NCBI GenBank assembly: GCA_964496725.1
Contig: CAZCAS010000005.1
Location: forward strand, 1-28,568
Length of the DNA stretch: 28,568 bases
Source: JAZGHN01 sp964496725
Lineage (GTDB): Bacteria > Chloroflexota > Dehalococcoidia > Dehalococcoidales > E44-bin46
Direction: 5' to 3'
Shown: piece by piece, positions 8,254 to 15,087 of the stretch
Position numbering within the stretch: the stretch's first letter is position 1
Layout of the letters: each line of letters starts with the position of its first letter
Position numbers and translations under genes: made by a program
The notes under the pieces: model-generated
What the model was told of the DNA's origin: nothing
Database searches by the model: none
The model's input: the letters and a program-made list of their open reading frames with translations, nothing else

Positions 8254-8484
8254 TTAAAGTTTAAACTTTTCTTTTTTCTTAGAGTCGAATTTTGCTCTGA
8301 CTTCTTTAAGCTGTTTATTTATAGCAGAGAAGATTTTGTTTATATCCTCCTCCGTATAGCTATATGCCTTCTTATTGGAAAGATTGCCTAATATCCTGAT
8401 TTTATCTAGGATAGCGTTAGCTCTTAATGTAGCTATTCTCTTAAATCTCTCTTCCGCGGTTTCATTATTATTTACTCGCCTCAT
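8254..8484 (-). CDS. Small charged helical protein, first gene of the GHKL cassette
   Basis: 76-aa lysine-rich, apparently all-helical protein with no recognised domain. Residues around ILDKIRILGNLSN, followed by YTEEDINKIFSAINKQL and a KKKEKFKL tail, suggest a two-helix unit. I recall similar short proteins beside phage- or defence-like genes, but this was not verified. Start evidence is excellent: AAGGAGG lies 5 nt before ATG 8484, and a near-consensus promoter (TTGACA-17-TAGAAT) lies just upstream. The base composition is visibly more AT-rich than in the flanking topA and xerC genes. It is followed after 18 nt by the GHKL ATPase in the same direction, so the two are probably co-transcribed and may act together. 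Confidence 0.78.
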   Translation of the reverse strand: MRRVNNNETAEERFKRIATLRANAILDKIRILGNLSNKKAYSYTEEDINKIFSAINKQLKEVRAKFDSKKKEKFKL

Positions 8485-8508
8485 CGAAGCCTCCTTGGGA
8501 AAATATCT

Positions 8509-8519
8509 ACTCGCCGAGT
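8509..8519. promoter_or_regulatory. Short perfect dyad at the transcription start of the GHKL cassette
   Basis: ACTCG and CGAGT arms separated by one C. The dyad falls where the transcript of the 8524-8552 promoter should begin, so it could be an operator. It is short and may be chance. Confidence 0.3.
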
Positions 8520-8523
8520 GGTT

Positions 8524-8552
8524 ATTCTAACACAATATTTGGCAAATGTCAA
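8524..8552 (-). promoter_or_regulatory. Sigma-70 promoter of the GHKL cassette
   Basis: On the minus strand, TTGACA (8547-8552) and TAGAAT (8524-8529) are separated by exactly 17 bp. Transcription should start near 8517, giving a leader of about 33 nt with a perfect AAGGAGG. This makes the cassette independent of the topA transcript. Confidence 0.75.
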
Positions 8553-8646
8553 GATTATTTACCATTTTTAGCAAAATAAAATGAAAAATCTTACCACTAG
8601 AACTATAAATTTTAGAGGTATAGGAGACGAAAAAATAGGGGAAATA

Positions 8647-10773
8647 CTATTTTTTACCTGTGGATGTTTCAGATTCTTGGAGTCTGCCTTGATACCGGCA
8701 CTTGGTGCACTTCGCCCACTTCCCCCTATACTCGGTGAGGAGTCCACCGCAGGTAGGGCAGGGGTAGGGGAGGGGTTTAAAATTGCTGGCAAATTTACAA
8801 TCGGGGTAGTTACTGCAGCCATAAAAGGTGCGCTTCTTTTTATTTACCTTCTGCACCAGCTCACTGCCGCACTCTGGGCAGCTGACGCCAATCTTAATCC
8901 GGAATGGTTTGGTAAATTTACACTCAGGGAAACCACTACAGGCGAGGAATTTCCCGTAACGTCCTATCTTTACCGCCAACGGCTTGTCACATTTAGGACA
9001 GGTTTCCTCGACCAGCTCCTGGGGTAGCCTCACCTTCTCCATAAGCTGGGAGGCATCATTGAGGTCTTTTTCAAAGGGGGTATAGAAGCCCCGAACCACG
9101 TTCACCCAATCCCTGTTCTCGCTGGCTATTTCATCCAGCTCATCCTCCATATGGGCGGTAAATTTGACATCAATAATGTCAGGGAAATGTTCAACGAGGA
9201 GGTCATTAACCACATACCCCAGCTCAGTGGGCTGAAATCTCCCCTTAATTTTATTAACATAATCCCGCTCCTGGATGGTGGACAGAATGGGAGCGTAGGT
9301 GCTGGGGCGCCCGATGCCCCACTGCTCCAACATCTTGATAAGCGTGGCCTCAGTAAAACGGGGGGGAGGCTGGGTAAAACGCTGCTCGGGGAAAAGCCCA
9401 ATAAGCTTAAGTTCATCCCCTTTCTCCAGGTGGGGGAGGGGTGGCCTTTTCTTTCCCTCCTCCTCGCCCTCGTCCCGGCTCTCGGTATAAAGAATCATAA
9501 ATCCGGGGAAGGTGGTGACAGAGCTTGAAGTTCTAAGCAGGTATTTAGACTTGGCATATGGACGTTTTGCCTCAATATCAACAGTCGTATTATCAAATAG
9601 CGCCGCTGCCATCTGGCTGGTCACCATTCGCTTCCAGATAAGCTCATATAGCTTAAACTGAGTGGCGCTAAGATACGGCTTAATCAGGGAAGGTTCTCGC
9701 CAGACCTTGGTGGGGCGGATAGCCTCATGGGCCTCCTGCGCCCCTTTTACCATAGTGGCAAAGGAGCGAGCGCGGGGTGGAACAAATTGAGCGCCATATC
9801 TATCGGTGATGAATTCTCTGGCTTCAGCCACAGCGGGACGGGCTACACGGGTGGAATCAGTGCGCATATAGGTGATAAGCCCCACACTGCCTTCATTGCC
9901 GATGGGCAAACCTTCATAAAGTTGCTGGGCAATAGCCATAGTCTGCTTGGCACTGAAGCGAAACTTACGCCAGGCTTCCTGCTGCATGGTGCTGGTAATA
10001 AACGGTGGAGCTGGCTGACGGGTTGCTTTCTTCGTCTTGACTTTAGCCACGCTGTAAGCGGCTTGCTTGAGTTCATCGCAAACTTCAGTCGCTTTCTTCT
10101 CATTACAGATGTCCAGCTTGGTGCCGTCACTGAGACCGACCAGTGTCGCCCGAAAGGTCGGTGCCTGGGCAGGTGCTTTCTGAACTAACTCCGCCTCAAT
10201 GACCCAATATTCCTCTGGAACGAACTTCTCAATCTCCCGCTCCCGCTCAACAATAATCCTTAATGCCACCGACTGAACTCTGCCCGCAGAAAGTCCTCTC
10301 CTCACCTTCCGCCAGAGCAGGGGACTGAGCTTATAGCCAACCAGCCTATCCAGGATGCGCCGTGCCTGCTGGGCGTTGACCAACTGCATATCTATGGAGC
10401 GGGGGTTTTTGAAGGCATGCTTAATAGCCTCTCCGGTCAGCTCATGAAAGACGACGCGGAAGAAAGGCGTTTTATCCGACTTAGTTACCTCCAGTAAATG
10501 CCAGGAGATAGCTTCTCCCTCACGGTCGGGGTCTGTGGCCAGATATATATTAGACGCTGCTCTGGCTGCCTGCTTAAGCTCCGCCACCGTCTTTCTCTTC
10601 TCCCTGGAGACCACATATTTAGGCGCAAAGCTATGCTCTATATCTACTCCCAACCGACTCTTGGGCAGGTCTCTTACGTGACCCATTGAAGCCTTGAGAC
10701 TATAGCCCTTACCCAAAATCTTACCCAGCGTTCTAGCTTTGGCCGGCGATTCAACTATAACCAAGTTCTTCAT
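8647..10773 (-). CDS. topA: DNA topoisomerase I (type IA)
   Basis: Relaxes negative supercoils by a transient 5'-phosphotyrosine break. The 708-aa protein starts with the TOPRIM domain: VESPAK with E8, then the acidic DPDRE at 81-85. The active-site tyrosine is Y302 in GLITYMRTDSTR. After the central gate domains come three C-terminal zinc-ribbon repeats with CxxC pairs: CPKC...CSGFPEC, CPEC...CSNYPDC and CPTC...CTKC, within about residues 585-700. It starts at ATG 10773, 5 nt after the dprA stop, so the two are co-transcribed as in many bacteria. The end is followed by a 9-bp A/T-only type hairpin (8630-8655) that is too weak to call a terminator with confidence. Confidence 0.97.
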   Translation of the reverse strand: MKNLVIVESPAKARTLGKILGKGYSLKASMGHVRDLPKSRLGVDIEHSFAPKYVVSREKRKTVAELKQAARAASNIYLATDPDREGEAISWHLLEVTKSDKTPFFRVVFHELTGEAIKHAFKNPRSIDMQLVNAQQARRILDRLVGYKLSPLLWRKVRRGLSAGRVQSVALRIIVEREREIEKFVPEEYWVIEAELVQKAPAQAPTFRATLVGLSDGTKLDICNEKKATEVCDELKQAAYSVAKVKTKKATRQPAPPFITSTMQQEAWRKFRFSAKQTMAIAQQLYEGLPIGNEGSVGLITYMRTDSTRVARPAVAEAREFITDRYGAQFVPPRARSFATMVKGAQEAHEAIRPTKVWREPSLIKPYLSATQFKLYELIWKRMVTSQMAAALFDNTTVDIEAKRPYAKSKYLLRTSSSVTTFPGFMILYTESRDEGEEEGKKRPPLPHLEKGDELKLIGLFPEQRFTQPPPRFTEATLIKMLEQWGIGRPSTYAPILSTIQERDYVNKIKGRFQPTELGYVVNDLLVEHFPDIIDVKFTAHMEDELDEIASENRDWVNVVRGFYTPFEKDLNDASQLMEKVRLPQELVEETCPKCDKPLAVKIGRYGKFLACSGFPECKFTKPFRIKIGVSCPECGSELVQKVNKKKRTFYGCSNYPDCKFASNFKPLPYPCPTCGGLLTEYRGKWAKCTKCRYQGRLQESETSTGKK

Positions 10774-10778
10774 AGCCC

Positions 10779-11900
10779 CTAATCCACCTTTACCCTGTAT
10801 GCTTCTCTTGCTTCTCGAGCCAGAGTATAATTCATACTCCCAACCTGCTTCACCATACCCTTAAGTTCCATCATAGCCAGGGTGCTACTGATTTCCGATA
10901 TCGAAAGACCGGTTGAGCGGCAAAGCTCGTCGATATGAGCTGGCTCAGCGCTTAGTTGCTTGAGCAACAATGCCTCGGTATCAGAAGCAGGAACAATCGC
11001 CCTGATTTCCATCTGATGCGCTACCGCCGTCAGGTTCAACTCCTCCAGGATATCATTATAGTCGCTAACCAGCTTAGCCCCTTCCTGGATAAGATGGTTG
11101 GTGCCATTACTGGCCGGCGAGAGGATACTGCCAGGAATAGCAAACACATCCCTATTTTGCTCCAGTGCCAGATTGGCGGTAATCATAGCCCCGCTAGTCT
11201 TCCCCGCCTCAGTAACGAGCACTCCCAGACTCAGCCCACTCATTATGCGGTTGCGCCGTGGGAAGTTATCAGCCCTGGGTCGAGTGCCCAGCGGATACTC
11301 ACTTATCAACGCCCCCTGCTGAATAATCCTGCGAGCCAGCCCGGCATTCTCGGCAGGGTAAACAATATCAAGCCCACAGCCGCATACGGCAATAGTCCTG
11401 CCACCGGCTTCCAAAGCACTCCGATGGGCTATGGAATCAATCCCTCTGGCTAAACCACTCACGATAGTGATTTTATTCCGAGCAAGGTCAGCTACTATCT
11501 CTTCAGTTACCTGCCTCCCATAAACGGTAGCCCGACGGGTACCTACCACCGCCAAGCACCACTCATCCTCAGGGAGCAGGGAGCCTCTGACATAAAGTAC
11601 TGGAGGGTAATCATGTATTTCCTTGATGCGAGGAGGATAATCAGGGTCATGCCAGGTAAGCACTTTTACCCCGTAGCGGTCCAGCTTATCCATCTCCGCT
11701 TCCAGAGAGATCTGAGGTCGCCGCGATGTAATGGCGCGGACCGAGCTACTATCCAACCCTGACTTCTTCAAATCAGCCGACCCGGCACGCCATGCCTTCT
11801 CCAAGTCACCAAAGTGGTTTTCCAATCGGGTCAGTCTCACATGGCCGATGCCCGGTATCAGGCTAAAGCCCACCCAGTATTTAACGTCCTTGTCGCTCAC
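10779..11900 (-). CDS. dprA: DNA-processing protein DprA (Smf)
   Basis: Binds incoming single-stranded DNA and loads RecA during natural transformation; also widespread in bacteria not known to be competent. The 373-aa protein has a helix-hairpin-helix start (LIPGIGHVR, 14-22), a Rossmann-like core with VVGTRRAT (118-125), SGLARGIDSIAH (148-159) and NFPRRNRIMSG (212-222), and a C-terminal winged-helix domain (about 310-365). GTG 11900 is chosen because it gives the standard short N-terminus before YWVGFSLIPGIG. A TTGTCA-17-TAGAAT promoter ends only 9 nt before this codon, so the message would be almost leaderless. It is followed by topA after 5 nt. Confidence 0.95.
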   Translation of the reverse strand: MSDKDVKYWVGFSLIPGIGHVRLTRLENHFGDLEKAWRAGSADLKKSGLDSSSVRAITSRRPQISLEAEMDKLDRYGVKVLTWHDPDYPPRIKEIHDYPPVLYVRGSLLPEDEWCLAVVGTRRATVYGRQVTEEIVADLARNKITIVSGLARGIDSIAHRSALEAGGRTIAVCGCGLDIVYPAENAGLARRIIQQGALISEYPLGTRPRADNFPRRNRIMSGLSLGVLVTEAGKTSGAMITANLALEQNRDVFAIPGSILSPASNGTNHLIQEGAKLVSDYNDILEELNLTAVAHQMEIRAIVPASDTEALLLKQLSAEPAHIDELCRSTGLSISEISSTLAMMELKGMVKQVGSMNYTLAREAREAYRVKVD

Positions 11901-11909
11901 TCCGAGAGC

Positions 11910-11938
11910 ATTCTAGCACAGAGATGGACTACTGACAA
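11910..11938 (-). promoter_or_regulatory. Promoter of dprA-topA
   Basis: TTGTCA (11933-11938), a 17-bp spacer and TAGAAT (11910-11915) on the minus strand. Transcription is predicted near 11903, only a few nt before the GTG start at 11900. Confidence 0.6.
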
Positions 11939-11973
11939 TTGACATAGGGAAGGCTCCTAATAAAAAATAAGAA

Positions 11974-12000
11974 GCGGAGAGGGTGGGATTCGAACCCACG
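11974..12000. repeat. 27-bp direct repeat (tRNA-Ser 3' end), copy 1
   Basis: Identical to 12662-12688. Both are the acceptor and T-arm portions of full tRNA-Ser genes, and together they flank the AT-rich ORF at 12107-12640. tRNA 3' ends are classic integration sites, but here simple tRNA paralogy also explains the identity. Confidence 0.8.
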
Positions 12001-12061
12001 GTAACCTTACGGCTACACGCGCTCTCCAGGCGCGCCTGTTAGACCACTCCAGCACCTCTCC
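11975..12061 (-). tRNA. tRNA-Ser(GGA)
   Basis: 87-nt cloverleaf with a 7-bp acceptor stem GGAGAGG/CCTCTCC, discriminator G, anticodon loop CTGGAGA on a 5-bp GC stem, a long class II variable arm, and a T-arm with GTTCGAAT. The GGA anticodon reads UCC/UCU. The 3' CCA is not encoded. Its 3' half is shared exactly with the tRNA-Ser(CGA) gene at 12663-12749. Confidence 0.95.
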
Positions 12062-12106
12062 ACAATAAAAGGGAAGAAATCACAAAGATTTTCTTACTAT
12101 TGGCAC

Positions 12107-12640
12107 TTAGTCTATATCATAATGATACAATATCGATTCCCCTAAGTGTTTCACAAAAAATCCCATGTAAATAATAACTTTAGTTTGACCACCTAAGTCC
12201 TCTTGTGTTTTCCCGAATAACCGTTGGTTGAATACATCTGCCACTACCCATAACGGAGTTGATGGGTGTTCCGTTTCCCTAGCCTTACCGTATTCAGCGT
12301 ATCTGGCAGCAATTGACATCATCCAATCGCTAAAACTTTTCTCCTCTTTTCCAAGATAACGGCCATACTCCAAATGGTGAAATATATCTAAACATTCATT
12401 CCGTTTACCTTCATCTTCAAATATTATTCGTTCACAAGTGTAAACTATCAGCCACATATCTAGAATAAACAGTTCTTCAAATATTTTAATAAAATCCTTT
12501 TTGTTTCTAATCTTAAAACCGAAATCTTTGGCAGTTTTTTTGACAGCCTTCTCACTCAAAAAGCCCCATAGCCAATAGTCCAATAGTCCCGCAAATTGTT
12601 GTTTTGATACTTTTACTTTTTTGTTATTAGAGTTTGGCAT
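12107..12640 (-). CDS. Orphan AT-rich ORF of unknown function between two tRNA-Ser genes
   Basis: 177-aa protein that I do not recognise. It has a lysine-rich start (NNKKVKVSKQQF), then mostly amphipathic helices with many aromatics (YWLWGF, FIKIFEELFILDMWLIVYTCE), and ends in a hydrophobic segment near GGQTKVIIYMGFFVKHLGE. No signal peptide or clear membrane helix is evident. The DNA is clearly more AT-rich than its surroundings, with many TTT, AAA and ATA-type codons, which suggests recent transfer. The start at ATG 12640 has a poor ribosome-binding site, and no obvious promoter was seen, so it may be read through from the upstream tRNA gene. The general look fits a phage-derived or accessory protein, but no function is assigned. 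Confidence 0.65.
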   Translation of the reverse strand: MPNSNNKKVKVSKQQFAGLLDYWLWGFLSEKAVKKTAKDFGFKIRNKKDFIKIFEELFILDMWLIVYTCERIIFEDEGKRNECLDIFHHLEYGRYLGKEEKSFSDWMMSIAARYAEYGKARETEHPSTPLWVVADVFNQRLFGKTQEDLGGQTKVIIYMGFFVKHLGESILYHYDID

Positions 12641-12661
12641 ATTTTCTCATTCCGCAGGCTG

Positions 12662-12688
12662 GCGGAGAGGGTGGGATTCGAACCCACG
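12662..12688. repeat. 27-bp direct repeat (tRNA-Ser 3' end), copy 2
   Basis: Same sequence and orientation as 11974-12000, 688 bp apart, so recombination between the copies could delete the orphan ORF and fuse the two tRNA genes. Confidence 0.8.
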
Positions 12689-12749
12689 CTCCGCTAACGC
12701 GGAGACCGCTTTTCGAGAGCGGCACCTTAAACCACTCGGACACCTCTCC
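12663..12749 (-). tRNA. tRNA-Ser(CGA)
   Basis: 87-nt cloverleaf with acceptor GGAGAGG/CCTCTCC, discriminator G, anticodon stem CCGCT/AGCGG with loop CTCGAAA (anticodon CGA, codon UCG), a long variable arm with a 5-bp stem, and a T-arm identical to that of the neighbouring tRNA-Ser(GGA). CCA is not encoded. Confidence 0.95.
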
Positions 12750-12797
12750 ACCCCGATTATTTTAATGTAAATAGAACTAAAATGGAAGGATAGATAG

Positions 12798-12826
12798 CTG
12801 GCATTTGGGACACAAGATAGTATAAT
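12798..12826 (+). promoter_or_regulatory. Promoter of the cation exchanger gene
   Basis: CTGGCA (12798-12803), 17 bp, then a perfect TATAAT (12821-12826). Start predicted near 12833, a leader of about 15 nt containing GGGAG before the TTG start codon. Confidence 0.55.
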
Positions 12827-12847
12827 AGGGCATATGGGAGCCCATCT

Positions 12848-13852
12848 TTGGTCTGGTTAAAGTTTACCGCCTGTGTCATTATCATATTATTCGCCGGGAC
12901 AAGGCTAGCCCGATACGGTGATGCTATTGCTGAGAAGACAGGGCTGGGGAGGTTATGGATAGGGCTGGTGCTCCTGGCAGCTATTACCTCTATACCTGAG
13001 CTAGTTACGGGGATAAGCGCCGCCGCTTTAGTCAAGCTCCCCGACTTAGCCCTGGGTAACCTCTTGGGAAGTTGCACCTTCAATATTGCCATACTAGCTA
13101 TAGTGGACATCCTCCACCGCCCTGTTCCCATATTGAGCCAAGCAAGCCCAAGACATATGGTATCAGCAAGTATAGGCATATTACTTATGGCCATCGCTGC
13201 TGGAAGCATACTCGCCGGAGCAAGGTTCCCCGGATTCGCCGTAGCAGGAGTAGGAGGCCCCAGTATCATCATCTCACTGTTATATCTAGGAGGGGTCTGG
13301 TGGATATTCCGCTCTGAGCGCGATATTCAAGCACAACTAGCAGAGGCTATCCCCCTTCAATATGCTGGGCTCCCCCTAAAGACAGTGTATCGCAGATTCG
13401 CCCTAGCAGCGGCAGCCGTTATCGGTGCAGGAATATGGTTGGCATTCATCGGTGATGAGCTTGCTGTCACCTACAGCTGGCATGCCAGCTTTGTGGGTAC
13501 TCTATTTCTGGCAATCTCCACCTCGCTGCCAGAATTGGTGGTTACCATCGCCGCCCTCCGTTTGGGGGCGATAGACATGGCGGTAGCCAACATACTGGGC
13601 AGCAACATGTTTAACATTGCCATTATCGCACCGGTGGACCTCGCCTATAGGCAGGGAGCTCTCCTCTCCCTAGTCTCATCGGCACACCTTATTACCACAG
13701 CAGTAGCCATAATTATGAGCCTGATCGTCATCCTTGGCCTCCGACTCCACCGGAAACGTCAGGTCTTAACCATTAGCTGGTACACCCCAGTCTTAATCGG
13801 GCTCTATATCTTTGGTGCCTATGCTTTATTCAGAGGCATAGTTCTGGGGTAA
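12848..13852 (+). CDS. Sodium/calcium exchanger family membrane protein (CaCA)
   Basis: 334-aa polytopic inner-membrane antiporter with the internal duplication typical of the YrbG/CaxA-like family. The first alpha repeat (46-80) carries ITSIPELVTG and GNLLGSCTFN; the second (223-257) carries STSLPELVVTI and NILGSNMFN. The PE glutamates are the expected cation ligands. About ten hydrophobic helices are visible, with a short polar loop in the middle (about 154-183). The ion pair exchanged cannot be proven from sequence. TTG 12848 is the only canonical start before the first helix; it follows GGGAG by 7 nt. It stands alone on the plus strand and converges on the surface protein gene with a 35-bp gap. 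Confidence 0.9.
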   Translation: MVWLKFTACVIIILFAGTRLARYGDAIAEKTGLGRLWIGLVLLAAITSIPELVTGISAAALVKLPDLALGNLLGSCTFNIAILAIVDILHRPVPILSQASPRHMVSASIGILLMAIAAGSILAGARFPGFAVAGVGGPSIIISLLYLGGVWWIFRSERDIQAQLAEAIPLQYAGLPLKTVYRRFALAAAAVIGAGIWLAFIGDELAVTYSWHASFVGTLFLAISTSLPELVVTIAALRLGAIDMAVANILGSNMFNIAIIAPVDLAYRQGALLSLVSSAHLITTAVAIIMSLIVILGLRLHRKRQVLTISWYTPVLIGLYIFGAYALFRGIVLG

Positions 13853-13887
13853 GCCATCAGGAGAGACGAAGGTGATGAAGGTAGGAT

Positions 13888-14859
13888 TCAAACTCGTGAC
13901 CTTTGGCGGCGTCTGATTATCAGTGCTACAACAACAGCGGCGGTTGACCCAGCTATAATACCAATGAGTTGTCCGGTGGTCACTTTGGGCACCAACTTAA
14001 CCTCCAGTGTCCCTGATAAATCGTCAACCGATATCGAGTAGGTTCCAGCGACATCCTGGGTAGTGGTGAAAGGCACTGTCTTACTCGCACCACCCTCTAA
14101 GGTTATCTCTTCGGTAGCTACCGCCACCCCGTCTATCTTAAGGACTACATCGTAGCTTCCACTCAGGTTGCTGGTATTGGTAACAAGAATACTGATGGTT
14201 GCTTCTTCTCCAGCATCAACCTCAGATGGAGCTATGGACAGGTTATCGACAGCAAAGGTTGCCGGTGTCTCCACTGGTTCGACAACTCCAGTTACTGGTG
14301 ATTCCGATTCTACCGGTTCATATTTAACAGTACCTACTACTTCAGATGTGGGCAAACCAGAGGTGACCTCAATCCACCCAAATGACGTGTCGATTTCAGC
14401 CTTGATAAGTTTGGCCTCTAAATTGTATATTCCAGGCTCGCTTTCACTGGGGAACACCAGAGGAACGTGCTCGTTAAACTGAGTGCCTTCACCTACCCTG
14501 CTAGGGAACGGCTCTATGTCAACTCTATAGCTCTGGTTCAGGGTCACCACGATATGGTCCTCCTGATGTTCAGCTACAACACTGGATATCATGTATCCCT
14601 CAGTTACCCTCACCGGGAGGTTCTTTTTGCAAGTTACCCCGCCGCCGAGCGTGGCATAAAAGGGTTCACCTCCAGAGATACTAGTCCGGCTGAGTCCTAT
14701 GTCATAGTCAATGTCCAGATAGCGCTCAAAGCTGTAAGCAAATACCGGGCTAGGGCCGACAGCGATTAGGCAGACTGCTAAGATTAGCGCAATTAATAAG
14801 CACCGCGCTATAACACCCTTAAATATCTTCCGTCTCATCAGGGTATAGTTCACCCTCAC
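13888..14859 (-). CDS. Secreted, membrane-anchored CARDB-like surface protein
   Basis: 323-aa exported protein. A positively charged start and hydrophobic stretch (about 19-41) ending PSPVFA-YS form a signal peptide with likely cleavage after A41. A beta-rich middle region with no identified domain follows, then a CARDB-like Ig fold at about 205-290 (DAGEEATISILVTNTSNLSG and GGASKTVPF), and a C-terminal membrane helix (about 296-315) followed by RRRQRSRV as a stop-transfer tail. This predicts an extracellular domain tethered by its C-terminus. CARDB folds usually serve adhesion or spacing. GTG 14859 is chosen because GAGGG lies 5 nt upstream; an internal ATG at codon 8 is the alternative. Confidence 0.8.
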   Translation of the reverse strand: MRVNYTLMRRKIFKGVIARCLLIALILAVCLIAVGPSPVFAYSFERYLDIDYDIGLSRTSISGGEPFYATLGGGVTCKKNLPVRVTEGYMISSVVAEHQEDHIVVTLNQSYRVDIEPFPSRVGEGTQFNEHVPLVFPSESEPGIYNLEAKLIKAEIDTSFGWIEVTSGLPTSEVVGTVKYEPVESESPVTGVVEPVETPATFAVDNLSIAPSEVDAGEEATISILVTNTSNLSGSYDVVLKIDGVAVATEEITLEGGASKTVPFTTTQDVAGTYSISVDDLSGTLEVKLVPKVTTGQLIGIIAGSTAAVVVALIIRRRQRSRV

Positions 14860-14877
14860 ATTTTCCCTCTTTTAGCT

Positions 14878-14906
14878 ATTATCACCCACTAAACAGCCTA
14901 TTGCAA
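14878..14906 (-). promoter_or_regulatory. Promoter of the CARDB-like gene
   Basis: TTGCAA (14901-14906), 17-bp spacer, GATAAT (14878-14883) on the minus strand; predicted start near 14871, about 11 nt before the GTG codon. Confidence 0.6.
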
Positions 14907-15044
14907 TAGGGTATAGGTACCAACGCAGTGGTTAATAAGTACCACCACAACGGCTGGATTCTAATGGCTTTGTAAAAATATCAGCGTTGCGTTATTGTAA
15001 CACCATCACCTGTAAAGCAGCTACACAGCAACCACTGAATCAAG

Positions 15045-15073
15045 TGGACATTATCGTGGAAAAACCTTATTAT
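15045..15073 (+). promoter_or_regulatory. Promoter of the beta-CASP hydrolase gene
   Basis: TGGACA (15045-15050), 17 bp, TATTAT (15068-15073). Start predicted near 15080, only about 8 nt before ATG 15088. The rest of the gap 14907-15044 shows no further structure I can support. Confidence 0.55.
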
Positions 15074-15087
15074 CTATAGTCAGAGCT

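Noticed and set aside
8630..8655. AAAAAATAG/CTATTTTTT hairpin at the topA stop as a terminator
   Set aside because: The stem is almost all A-T, overlaps the stop codon and is not followed by a U-tract outside the stem; too weak to call.
9151..9528. Plus-strand open frames of 100-150 codons inside topA (also 8581-9027, 9727-10188) and dprA (10956-11453)
   Set aside because: They lie antisense to highly conserved genes, show no family features, and have low-complexity compositions typical of shadow frames.
13872..13935. tRNA-like stretch (GATTCAAACTCGTGACC) resembling the 3' half of a tRNA on the minus strand
   Set aside because: The T-stem and anticodon stem do not pair, and most of it is the coding end of the CARDB-like protein; chance similarity is enough to explain it.
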